In this document: piece after piece, positions 1 through 5,903 of the stretch | Layout: the number at the start of each line of letters is the position of its first letter | How positions within the stretch are numbered: the stretch's first letter is position 1 | Assembly: GCA_041493205.1 (NCBI GenBank) | Contig: JBGPYM010000204.1 | Coordinates: 1-5,903, forward strand | Direction: 5' to 3' | DNA from: JBGPYM01 sp041493205 | GTDB taxonomy: Bacteria > Bacteroidota > Ignavibacteria > UBA10030 > UBA6906 | Length of the DNA: 5,903 nt | Program-made: the position numbers and the translations under genes | The notes under the pieces: generated by a model | The model's input: the letters and a program-made list of their open reading frames with translations, nothing else | Databases searched by the model: none | Told to the model about the DNA's origin: nothing

Positions 1-1555
1 ACTCGACCGGCTCCGTGCCGTGTCCGGGAAGCGCCATGATCCGGTCCGCCCGTTCAAACACGGGTTCGAGCCATTGTTCGATCGCGTTCCCGCCGCCGAG
101 GCTCGCAGGGATACCGGCGATTCCTCCCGCAAATGAGAGGACCGCAAGGACCATCAGGGGGACGGTCATCGTGAGCGGAGCTTCATGCGGATGCTTTCCC
201 GCCTCCCACCGTTTTTCCCCGTCGAAGGTGAGCGTCAGGAGCCGGAACATGTAAAACGCCGTCAGCCCTGCGCCTGCAAGTCCTGCCGCCCAGAGGAGCC
301 AGTGTCCGTGCGCAAACGCCTTCCAGAGGATTTCATCCTTGCTGAAAAACCCCGCGAACGGGGGGATGCCTGCGATCGCGATGGTGCCGACGAGAAAAGT
401 CTTGTACGTAATGGGGAGCGCTTCCTTCAATCCGCCCATCTTGCGGATATCCTGCTCCTCGTGGAGCGCGTGGATGACTGCCCCGGAGCCGAGGAAGAGG
501 AGCGCCTTGAAGAATGCGTGCGTCATGAGATGAAAGATCCCCGCCGTGAAGGCGCCGACCCCGAGCGCAAGGAACATGTACCCGAGCTGGCTGATCGTCG
601 AGTACGCCAGGACTTTCTTGATATCGTTCTGCACCAGCCCGATGCTCGCCGCCATAAGGGCGGTCGCCGCGCCGATGACGGCAACCGTTTCCATGGCCGC
701 GGGTGCGAGAGCGTACAGGACCGAGCAGCGCGCAACCATGTAGACGCCGGCGGTCACCATCGTCGCTGCGTGGATGAGGGCGCTGACAGGTGTGGGACCC
801 GCCATCGCGTCGGGGAGCCAGACGAAGAGAGGGATCTGCGCGGATTTCCCTGTCGCGCCCACAAACAGGGCAAGAGCAATCCAGAGGGCGACGGGGGCGC
901 CGACGGCAAGCATGGCCGCGTGCGCGAAGACCGTCTGGAACCGGAGGGATCCAAACGTGGTGTAGATCAGGAACATGCCGATCAGGAATCCGAAATCCCC
1001 GATACGGTTGACGATGAACGCTTTCTTCGCTGCGTCGGCCGTCGTTCCCTTCTCGAACTTCCGGTCATACCAGAACCCTATCAAAAGATAGGAGCAGAGC
1101 CCCACCCCCTCCCATCCGAGGAACATCAGCAGGAAATTGTCCGCCAGGATGAGGTTGAGCATGGCGAAGATGAAAAGGTTCAGGTACGCAAAGAACCGCC
1201 AGAACCCCGGGTCGCCGTGCATGTACCCGATCGAATAGACATGTATCAGGAATCCGACGCCGGTCACGACCAGCAGCATCAGCACCGAGAGCTGGTCGAC
1301 CTGGTATGCGACGCTGACCTGGAGGCCGCCTGCGGCGATCCAGGGGAACAATTCGACGATGCGGACGCGTTCTTCCGGGATTGTCCCCAGCATCGAGAAA
1401 AAGTTGAGGCAGCCGATGACGAACCCCGCCGCGACCGTAAGACTCCCGATGGCGCCGATGACATACTCGTTGCGGATCTTCCGGCCGAAAAGGCCGTTGA
1501 TCAGGAAACCGAGCAGCGGAAGAAGGACGGCGTAGCCGATCAGTTGCTGGGGCAT
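1..1555 (-). CDS. nuoL: NADH-quinone oxidoreductase subunit L (complex I, NuoL), C-terminus cut off by window edge
   Basis: NuoL is the large distal antiporter-like subunit of the complex I membrane arm and carries one of the proton channels. I translated the minus strand from the ATG at 1555-1553 (begins MPQQLIGY) and the frame stays open for 518 codons to the window edge. Family members are usually around 600-650 residues, so the last helices, probably including the lateral helix, lie outside. Conserved charged residues are visible: Glu149 in GWEGVGLCSYLL, Lys237 in GATGKSAQIPLFVWLPDAM, His262 in SALIHAATMVTAG, His346 and Lys350 in THAFFKALLFL, and Lys406 in GFFSKDEIL. By position and motif these match the channel residues of E. 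coli NuoL (Glu144, Lys229, His254, His338, Lys342, Lys399). The start lies 10 bases after the nuoK stop and has no recognisable Shine-Dalgarno, which suggests coupled translation. MnhA/MrpA antiporter subunits are related, but the nuoJ-nuoK context decides for NuoL. Confidence 0.96.
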   Translation of the reverse strand, partial: MPQQLIGYAVLLPLLGFLINGLFGRKIRNEYVIGAIGSLTVAAGFVIGCLNFFSMLGTIPEERVRIVELFPWIAAGGLQVSVAYQVDQLSVLMLLVVTGVGFLIHVYSIGYMHGDPGFWRFFAYLNLFIFAMLNLILADNFLLMFLGWEGVGLCSYLLIGFWYDRKFEKGTTADAAKKAFIVNRIGDFGFLIGMFLIYTTFGSLRFQTVFAHAAMLAVGAPVALWIALALFVGATGKSAQIPLFVWLPDAMAGPTPVSALIHAATMVTAGVYMVARCSVLYALAPAAMETVAVIGAATALMAASIGLVQNDIKKVLAYSTISQLGYMFLALGVGAFTAGIFHLMTHAFFKALLFLGSGAVIHALHEEQDIRKMGGLKEALPITYKTFLVGTIAIAGIPPFAGFFSKDEILWKAFAHGHWLLWAAGLAGAGLTAFYMFRLLTLTFDGEKRWEAGKHPHEAPLTMTVPLMVLAVLSFAGGIAGIPASLGGGNAIEQWLEPVFERADRIMALPGHGTEPVE

Positions 1556-1565
1556 GATGGGTGGG

Positions 1566-1871
1566 TCACCACTTCAGGATGTTGATCTCGTCGATATTGA
1601 CCGTCTTCTTGTTGCGGAAGAGCGCGATGACGATCGCGAGTCCTACCGCCGCCTCCGCCGCGGCGACCGCCATGACGAAAAAGACGAGCACCTGGCCGGT
1701 GATGTCGCCCAGGAACGACGAAAATGCCACCAGGGTGAGGTTGACCGAGTTGAGCATGAGTTCGATGCACATGAACACCACGATCACGTTGCGCCGGAGC
1801 AGGACGCCGGCGACGCCGACGGAGAACATGATCGCGCTGAGGGTCAGATACCAGGAGAGCGGGATTCCCAT
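1566..1871 (-). CDS. nuoK: NADH-quinone oxidoreductase subunit K (complex I, NuoK)
   Basis: NuoK is the small three-helix membrane subunit of complex I (ND4L homologue), lying between NuoJ and the antiporter-like subunits in the proton path. The protein is 101 residues, the family's normal length. Three hydrophobic segments fall at about 5-24, 29-50 and 60-84. The two membrane-buried acidic residues are present: Glu37 in FMCIELMLNSVNL and Glu73 in MAVAAAEAAVGLAIVIALFR, matching Glu36 and Glu72 of E. coli NuoK. The start ATG (1871-1869) follows the nuoJ TGA by 6 bases. The nearest purine run (AAAAAGG) sits about 11 bases upstream, further than ideal. The stop TGA at 1568-1566 comes 10 bases before nuoL. 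MnhC/MrpC proteins are distant homologues, but the length, the glutamates and the neighbours fit NuoK. Confidence 0.97.
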   Translation of the reverse strand: MGIPLSWYLTLSAIMFSVGVAGVLLRRNVIVVFMCIELMLNSVNLTLVAFSSFLGDITGQVLVFFVMAVAAAEAAVGLAIVIALFRNKKTVNIDEINILKW

Positions 1872-1877
1872 GGGCGG

Positions 1878-2390
1878 TCAGGCCTTTTTCTTCGCAAGGA
1901 CCACCGCTCCGACGATCGCCGCGAGCAGCAGGAGCGAGGTGATTTCAAAGGGGAGGAGGAATTTGCCGAACATGGCCGTCCCCATCCCCTCGACCGTGCC
2001 GATCGCTTCCGCCTGCGGGTGCAGCTCGGCGCGGAGCGGCGGATTGCCCGCGGTGAACAGGATGGTGGCGAGCTCCGCAACGAACCCGGCGACGAGCGCC
2101 AGGACCAGTCCCATCGAGAAGCTGAACCGTTCGCGGAGCCGTTCCTCGTCCCCGAGGTTCAGCAGCATGATGACGAACACCACCAGGACCATGATCGCCC
2201 CGGTGTACACGACAATCTGGAGCACCGCGAGAAGCTGTGCGCGCAGCAGCAGGTAGAATGCCGCAAGCGCGAAAAAGTTGCCGATGAGGCAGATGGCGCT
2301 CATGACGGGATTCCGCTGAAGCACCATCATCACAGCGGTGGTCACCGCGAACGCGGCAAGGAAGAAAAAGGCAAGGGTTTCTGGAGTCAC
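1878..2390 (-). CDS. nuoJ: NADH-quinone oxidoreductase subunit J (complex I, NuoJ)
   Basis: NuoJ (ND6 homologue) is a five-helix membrane subunit of complex I near the quinone-site end of the arm. From the GTG at 2390-2388 it has 170 residues, with hydrophobic segments at about 6-24, 28-48, 54-78, 91-113 and 146-165. The family's core stretch is clear: LQIVVYTGAIMVLVVFVIML, with Tyr62 and the glycine of the pi-bulge helix, then the typical C-terminal LLPFEITSLLLLAAIVGAVV. Gln58 stands where E. coli NuoJ has a Glu; I believe Gln is common in other phyla. I chose GTG because family proteins start just before the first helix. A TTG at 2396-2394 and another at 2426-2424 are in frame. The latter would overlap the upstream gene and add a Ser/Thr-rich leader (MASTTTSTDRL). 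None of the three has a good ribosome binding site. The stop is 6 bases before nuoK. Confidence 0.93.
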   Translation of the reverse strand: MTPETLAFFFLAAFAVTTAVMMVLQRNPVMSAICLIGNFFALAAFYLLLRAQLLAVLQIVVYTGAIMVLVVFVIMLLNLGDEERLRERFSFSMGLVLALVAGFVAELATILFTAGNPPLRAELHPQAEAIGTVEGMGTAMFGKFLLPFEITSLLLLAAIVGAVVLAKKKA

Positions 2391-2400
2391 AACCAACCGA

Positions 2401-2910
2401 TCAGTAGAAGTAGTAGTAGACGCCAAATTGCGGCAGCGGAAGCACCGTCGCGTCGCTGAAATACGTAAAGAGAAGCTCGCCGCTCACGTGAAAGCCCGTC
2501 GAGAGAGGGAGTTCGCCGCCGATCCCCAGGCCTACGCGGATGGGCCCGTCGATCGCGTTCCCGTGGCCGCGCCCGCCGTAGTAGTATCCCATCCCTCCCG
2601 CGACGAAAAACCTGCTTGCGGTTGCGCGCACGAGGTCGTACTGGATTTCTCCGCCGATGGCATAGGAGGTCTTGTCGTCCACCTTGATGATCCCCCCGGT
2701 GACTTCATAGCTCCACGAGCCGGGGAGATGGTGGCGGAAGCTGAGACCGATCCCCGTCGCGGCCCCGACGGCAAGCCCGAGGCCGAAAACGTTTTCGCGT
2801 ACCCCCCGCTCCCCCCCTTTTTCCGGCAACACGACCTGCGCCCGGACGGACGCGACGGCGCACGCGGCACAGACCAGCACGGCACATAACCGTTGTGTTC
2901 TCATTGGCAT
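2401..2910 (-). CDS. Small secreted protein, probable outer-membrane beta-barrel, function unknown
   Basis: I do not recognise a named family. The protein is 169 residues from the ATG at 2910-2908, or 167 from the ATG at 2904-2902. It opens with a basic N-terminus (MPMRTQRL) and a hydrophobic core to about residue 24, with a likely signal peptidase I site after VRA (VASVRA/QVV). The Cys residues in the leader do not form a good lipobox. The mature part is rich in Gly and aromatics, with short alternating segments separated by polar turns, such as VFGLGLAVG, WSYEVTGGIIKV, SYAIGGEIQYDLV, RFFVAGGMGYYYGG, IRVGLGIGGEL and FHVSGELLFTYF. It ends in PQFGVYYYFY; a terminal aromatic residue is typical of BAM-inserted barrels. 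About eight strands would fit an OmpA/OmpX-sized barrel. The start is one base after the permease stop (TGACATG), so translation is probably coupled. Whether it serves the exporter, complex I or neither is unknown. Confidence 0.8.
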   Translation of the reverse strand: MPMRTQRLCAVLVCAACAVASVRAQVVLPEKGGERGVRENVFGLGLAVGAATGIGLSFRHHLPGSWSYEVTGGIIKVDDKTSYAIGGEIQYDLVRATASRFFVAGGMGYYYGGRGHGNAIDGPIRVGLGIGGELPLSTGFHVSGELLFTYFSDATVLPLPQFGVYYYFY

Positions 2911-2911
2911 G

Positions 2912-4165
2912 TCACCCCTGTCTTGCCCAGCGGAAGATTTCCTTGATCTTCGGGCTCTTGCCCGTGGAGAGGATGCCGATCCGGAAGATGCGGCCGGCGA
3001 CAACCATGGCGCCATAAATCGATACGATCATCAGGACGATGGTCGAGAGAATTTCCCAGGTGGCGGGAGTCTGGATCGGGATCCGGAGCGCCATCATGGT
3101 CGGCGTCAGGAACGGCACGAACGTGAGCACCTTGAGCCAGGGGGCTTCCGGGTCTTTCATCGCAGGCATCGCCAGCACGATCGGTATGATCAGCAATATG
3201 ACCAGGTACGACGTCACCTGCTGCGCTTCCTGCTCGGTGGAGAGAGGCGAGCCGGCCGCGATGAACACCGCCGCATAGAACAGATACCCGAGGACGAAAT
3301 AAACGATCAGCAGGAGCGCGTGGTCGAGGCCGATCAGGTTGATGCCGAACTGCAGCGTCGCCCCGACGCCAATCAGGGTCCAGAACGCGATCTGGGTGAA
3401 GCCGAGTCCGCTCAACCCCAGGACTTTCCCGACCATCAGATCGGTCGAAGAGACCGACGAGACGAGCACCTCGACGATCCTGTTCGACTTTTCCTCCAGG
3501 ATGCTCCGGACCAGAAGCTGTCCCGACGTCATGATCAACAGGAACAGCATCATCAGGAACACGTAGGCGGAGAGGAACACCTTTTCGAAGCCGGCTTCTT
3601 CCTTCTCCCCCGTCTTCGAGAGCTTGACCATTTTAACGTCCAGCGTGACGTTCAGCTCCTTCACGACCGCCAGATCGATCCCGCGTGCGACTGCTCTTTT
3701 TTCCGCGATGATCGACTTGAGGGTTTCTTCGAGGCGGACGCCGACCCGGAAATCCCCCACCGCTTTCGAGCGGTATTCCACGACGCTGTCGGCGAGTCCC
3801 CCGGATCCGAGGATGCAGTACCCCTCGATTTCATCCGTGACCGCAAGCTTGCTCGCCTCCTCGATCGCCAGATCCATATTGTTCGGCTTGCCGACCGTCA
3901 GGGGGCGCACGAGATAGTTCGGCTCGCCGCTGGCAAGCAGATATTTCTCCTGCATCGCCTTTGCCAGCGGGACGGCCAGCTCTCCCGTCGGGTCTATGAC
4001 GCCGATGACCTTCGTCGTTTTGTCGGCCTGCCCGGCCAGGAGTCCGGGAATGACGCCCATCCCCACCATGATCAGGGGGGTCAGGAACAGCCCGATGAGG
4101 AATGCCTTCGCCTTTACCTTCTCGAGGTACTCCCATTTCGCGACTGCCAGCGCTTTCTTCATCAT
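2912..4165 (-). CDS. ABC-2 type exporter permease, NatB-like
   Basis: This is the membrane subunit of an ABC exporter, partner of the ATPase encoded just upstream. It has 417 residues with the NatB/ABC2_membrane_3 plan. A short cytoplasmic N-terminus (KWEYLEKVKAKAF, typical of the family) leads to a first membrane helix at about 21-44. A large external domain follows (about 46-194). A C-terminal membrane block has helices near 195-219, 248-270, 282-306, 317-336 and 370-392. The family motif after the second helix is clear: RSILEEKSNRIVEVLVSS at 220-237, followed by DLMVGKVLG, thought to be the coupling region facing the ATPase. The start ATG overlaps the ATPase stop (ATGA at 4165-4162) and has a good GGAAGG seven bases upstream. 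Bacillus NatAB exports sodium, but related pairs carry other or unknown substrates, so the cargo is not assigned. Confidence 0.93.
   Translation of the reverse strand: MMKKALAVAKWEYLEKVKAKAFLIGLFLTPLIMVGMGVIPGLLAGQADKTTKVIGVIDPTGELAVPLAKAMQEKYLLASGEPNYLVRPLTVGKPNNMDLAIEEASKLAVTDEIEGYCILGSGGLADSVVEYRSKAVGDFRVGVRLEETLKSIIAEKRAVARGIDLAVVKELNVTLDVKMVKLSKTGEKEEAGFEKVFLSAYVFLMMLFLLIMTSGQLLVRSILEEKSNRIVEVLVSSVSSTDLMVGKVLGLSGLGFTQIAFWTLIGVGATLQFGINLIGLDHALLLIVYFVLGYLFYAAVFIAAGSPLSTEQEAQQVTSYLVILLIIPIVLAMPAMKDPEAPWLKVLTFVPFLTPTMMALRIPIQTPATWEILSTIVLMIVSIYGAMVVAGRIFRIGILSTGKSPKIKEIFRWARQG
2913..2919 (-). promoter_or_regulatory. Ribosome binding site for the barrel-like protein gene
   Basis: On the minus strand AGGGGTG overlaps the last sense codon and stop of the permease gene. 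The AGGGG core is 4 bases from the ATG at 2910 and 10 bases from the ATG at 2904, so spacing does not settle which start is used. It is one of only two purine-rich sites at a good position in the window. Its place inside the preceding gene fits coupled translation. Confidence 0.45.
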
Positions 4166-5100
4166 GCGACCGCCTTCCCCGCGGCCGGGACGCTTTCGGC
4201 GCCCGCCACGGTCTGGATGAAGATCGACTGGAGAGACGGCTCCAGCAGTTCGAATTTCCTCAGCTCCACCCTCGTGTTCATGGCGCCGAGCAGGTCCTGC
4301 GTCCGCGCATCGGGTGCGAGTTCAAGCTCCGCAGCGTTCTCGTACATAATCGCCCGCTGGACGCCCGGAAGGGACCTCATAAACTCGCCGTCGCCGTCGA
4401 ACTCCACGTGCACGGAATTCGTCCCGTACCGCTTCTTCACGTCGCGGACCGTTCCTCCCAGCACGACCTTCCCCCTGTTGATCAGGCAGAGCGCGTCGCT
4501 CAGTTTTTCCGCCTGGTCCATCTGGTGGGTCGAAAACACGATCGCCTTCCCCGACTGCTTCATCTCCTTGAAGATGTCCATCAGCAGGATCTGATTGACG
4601 GGATCGAGACCGGAGAATGGTTCGTCCAGCACGACCAGCGCCGGGTTATGAATGATGGACGTGATAAACTGTACCTTCTGCTGATTACCTTTTGAGAGCT
4701 CTTCCACCTTCCGGTCCCGGTACGCCGAGAGCCCCGCGCGTTCGAGCCACTTGAGCGCCTCAGAACGCGCGACGGTCCTTTTCATCCCGCGCAGCTCCGC
4801 AAAGTAAAGGATCGTATCGAGAAGCTTGCTCTTCCGGTAGAGTCCCCGCTCTTCGGGAAGGTAGCCGATTCTGTCCCGCACTGCCGATGAGAACGGCTTC
4901 CCGTCGAACATCACGGTGCCGCCGTCGGGCTCGAGAATGTTCAGGATGATCCGGATGGTCGTGGTTTTGCCGGCGCCGTTGGGGCCAAGGAGGCCGAAGA
5001 TCTCCCCGGCCTGAATCTCGAACGACACGCCGTCCACGGCAACGACGGTGGCAAACTCCTTCCGCAGATCGCGGGCAGCAAGGACCGGGTTCATGCTCAT
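4162..5100 (-). CDS. ABC transporter ATP-binding protein, NatA-like
   Basis: This is the cytoplasmic ATPase that drives the permease encoded directly downstream. It has 312 residues with all nucleotide-binding motifs in order: Walker A GPNGAGKTT (39-47), signature LSKGNQQKVQ (135-144), Walker B LVVLDEP (155-161), D-loop SGLD (163-166) and switch histidine His192 in FSTH. The Q-loop region reads GYLPEERGLY, so Glu83 stands where most ABC ATPases have Gln. The signature has Lys in place of the usual Gly (LSKG, not LSGG). Both are, from memory, typical of the NatA/YhaQ branch and not signs of decay. A C-terminal extension (about 225-300) fits the DUF4162-type domain found after such ATPases. The ATG at 5100-5098 is 6 bases after the asnS stop; a second ATG two codons on (5094-5092) is equally possible. 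Neither has a clear Shine-Dalgarno. Confidence 0.95.
   Translation of the reverse strand: MSMNPVLAARDLRKEFATVVAVDGVSFEIQAGEIFGLLGPNGAGKTTTIRIILNILEPDGGTVMFDGKPFSSAVRDRIGYLPEERGLYRKSKLLDTILYFAELRGMKRTVARSEALKWLERAGLSAYRDRKVEELSKGNQQKVQFITSIIHNPALVVLDEPFSGLDPVNQILLMDIFKEMKQSGKAIVFSTHQMDQAEKLSDALCLINRGKVVLGGTVRDVKKRYGTNSVHVEFDGDGEFMRSLPGVQRAIMYENAAELELAPDARTQDLLGAMNTRVELRKFELLEPSLQSIFIQTVAGAESVPAAGKAVA
4173..4180 (-). promoter_or_regulatory. Ribosome binding site for the ABC permease gene
   Basis: GGGGAAGG on the minus strand ends 7 bases before the permease ATG at 4165 and lies within the last codons of the ATPase gene. Spacing and composition fit a Shine-Dalgarno sequence. It supports the ATG at 4165 over the adjacent second ATG at 4162. 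The site also codes for Ala-Ala-Gly-Lys at the ATPase C-terminus, so some of the match may be chance. Confidence 0.45.
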
Positions 5101-5106
5101 GTGCTA

Positions 5107-5903
5107 TTATGGTGTAAGACGATAAATCATACGCGGGAACGGGATCGCTTCGCGGAGATGATCGAGGCCGCAGATCCAGGATACCGTCCGTTCCACGCCG
5201 AGGCCGAATCCTGCGTGCGGGACGGACCCGAACCGGCGGAGGTCAAGGTACCATTCGAAGGCCGCGCGCGGGAGCTTGTGCTCTTCCAGACGCGCCAGCA
5301 ACAGGTCCAGGTCGTCCTCGCGCTGGCTGCCGCCGATGATCTCCCCGTACCCTTCGGGGGCAAGCACGTCCACGGCAAGCGCCACCTTCGGGTTCTGCGG
5401 GTCCCTCTTCATATAGAATGCCTTCACTTCCGAAGGGTACCGGTGTACCATGACCGGGCGGTCGAACTGTTCCGACACGGTGGTCTCGTCAGCTCCCCCG
5501 AGGTCGTCGCCCCAGCGGAACTCGACCCCCTTCTTCTTCAGGATATCCACCGCCTCGTCATACGTGATGCGCGGGAGAGGCCGCCGGACATTCTCGAGTT
5601 TTTGCGTGTTCCGTTCGAGGGTTTTCAATTCCGTCTGCCGTTCCCGGAGAACCGACTGGACGATGTGCTCGAGGAATTCCTCGGCAAGGTCCATGTTGTC
5701 GTTCAGGTCGTTGAATGCGACCTCGGGCTCCACCATCCAGAATTCCGTCAGGTGGCGGCGTGTCTTCGACTTCTCCGCGCGGAACGTCGGCCCGAACACG
5801 TACACTTTGCCGAACGCCATCGCTCCCGCTTCGCCGTAGAGTTGTCCGGACTGGGTGAGGTAGGCCTTGCCGAGGTCGAAGTAGTCGGTTTCAAAAAGCG
5901 TGG
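5107..5903 (-). CDS. asnS: Asparaginyl-tRNA synthetase, C-terminal part (N-terminus outside window)
   Basis: AsnRS charges tRNA-Asn with asparagine in the cytoplasm. The frame is open at the right edge of the window, giving 264 complete codons from 5901. Full-length AsnRS is roughly 430-465 residues, so the anticodon-binding domain and the start of the catalytic domain are missing. The visible part runs from ETDYFDLGKAYLTQSGQLY, the active-site stretch, through class II motif 2 (GPTFRAEKSKTRRHLTEFWM) to motif 3 (GFGLGVERTVSWICGLDHLR). It ends IPFPRMIYRLTP and stops with TAA at 5109-5107. The middle has the AsnRS-type WGDDLGGADETTVSEQF and APEGYGEIIGGSQREDDLDLL segments. The related AspRS was considered, but these segments and the PHAGFGLGVER context read as AsnRS. 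The ATG at 5820-5818 (MAFGKVY) is internal and not the true start. The gene leads directly into the exporter genes, 6 bases apart. Confidence 0.96.
   Translation of the reverse strand, partial: TLFETDYFDLGKAYLTQSGQLYGEAGAMAFGKVYVFGPTFRAEKSKTRRHLTEFWMVEPEVAFNDLNDNMDLAEEFLEHIVQSVLRERQTELKTLERNTQKLENVRRPLPRITYDEAVDILKKKGVEFRWGDDLGGADETTVSEQFDRPVMVHRYPSEVKAFYMKRDPQNPKVALAVDVLAPEGYGEIIGGSQREDDLDLLLARLEEHKLPRAAFEWYLDLRRFGSVPHAGFGLGVERTVSWICGLDHLREAIPFPRMIYRLTP

Noticed and set aside
185..1585. A 466-residue plus-strand open frame opposite nuoL
   Set aside because: It shares codon boundaries with nuoL, so it stays open simply because TTA, CTA and TCA codons are rare in that GC-rich gene. The product is a low-complexity Arg/Asp/Glu/His mix, while nuoL has a complete set of family motifs.
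2404..2419. A short TAC/TAG-type triplet run at the end of the barrel-like gene
   Set aside because: It is only a few repeats long and explained by the YYYFY C-terminus. Slippage would not shift the frame, so there is no case for a phase-variable switch.
1554..2459. A 301-residue plus-strand open frame opposite nuoK and nuoJ
   Set aside because: It is codon-aligned with both genes and has the same charged low-complexity composition, as expected of an antisense shadow.
2908..3015. A longer form of the barrel-like protein starting at 3015
   Set aside because: The extra 35 residues overlap the permease gene, are Ser/Arg-rich and would bury the signal peptide. The ATG at 2910 or 2904 sits right behind an AGGGG site and opens on a normal signal peptide.
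2909..4594. A 561-residue plus-strand open frame opposite the ABC permease and part of the ATPase
   Set aside because: It is striking in length, but it is codon-aligned with the permease, highly charged with no recognisable domain, and lies opposite two clearly functional genes.
5101..5130. Promoter-like TATGAT and CATAAT hexamers just upstream of the ATPase gene
   Set aside because: Neither has a plausible -35 partner at normal spacing, and the region codes for the conserved C-terminus of AsnRS.
1..5903. CRISPR arrays, tRNA/rRNA genes, insertion sequences, riboswitches and defence genes
   Set aside because: I looked for direct repeats, inverted repeats and non-coding gaps and found none. 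The window is filled with standard coding sequence.

Overview
This 5.9 kb window is coding almost from end to end, and every supported gene lies on the minus strand. In transcription order (right to left) they are: the 3' part of asnS (asparaginyl-tRNA synthetase); an ABC exporter pair (NatA-type ATPase and NatB-type permease); a small secreted protein that looks like an outer-membrane beta-barrel; and nuoJ, nuoK and the first 518 codons of nuoL, three membrane subunits of respiratory complex I. Intergenic gaps run from a 4-base overlap to about 10 bases. I see no convincing internal promoter or terminator, so the genes could be read as one transcript. No stretch above 300 bases is free of genes.

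The organism is a bacterium with GC-rich DNA, judged by eye from strong G/C preference at third codon positions. It has a respiratory chain. It is probably Gram-negative, because the small protein has a signal peptide, alternating barrel-like strands and a C-terminal aromatic run. Several starts, including all three nuo genes, lack a clear Shine-Dalgarno sequence. That would suit a lineage such as the Bacteroidota/Ignavibacteriota group, but this is a weak inference and I cannot name a taxon.

Region by region. At 5107-5903 is the catalytic C-terminal part of AsnRS with class II motifs 2 and 3. At 2912-5100 is the two-gene exporter, joined by an ATGA overlap. The ATPase has all the usual nucleotide-binding motifs, with a Glu at the Q-loop position and an LSKG signature. 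At 2402-2910 is the barrel-like protein, whose start lies one base after the permease stop. At 1-2390 are nuoJKL, with the conserved charged residues of the proton-pumping arm in place.

The functions are ordinary, and I found no undescribed system. The arrangement is the notable part: nuoJ is preceded not by nuoH/nuoI but by an exporter and a barrel protein, so the complex I locus appears to be split. Long plus-strand open frames opposite these genes are codon-aligned antisense artefacts and were rejected.
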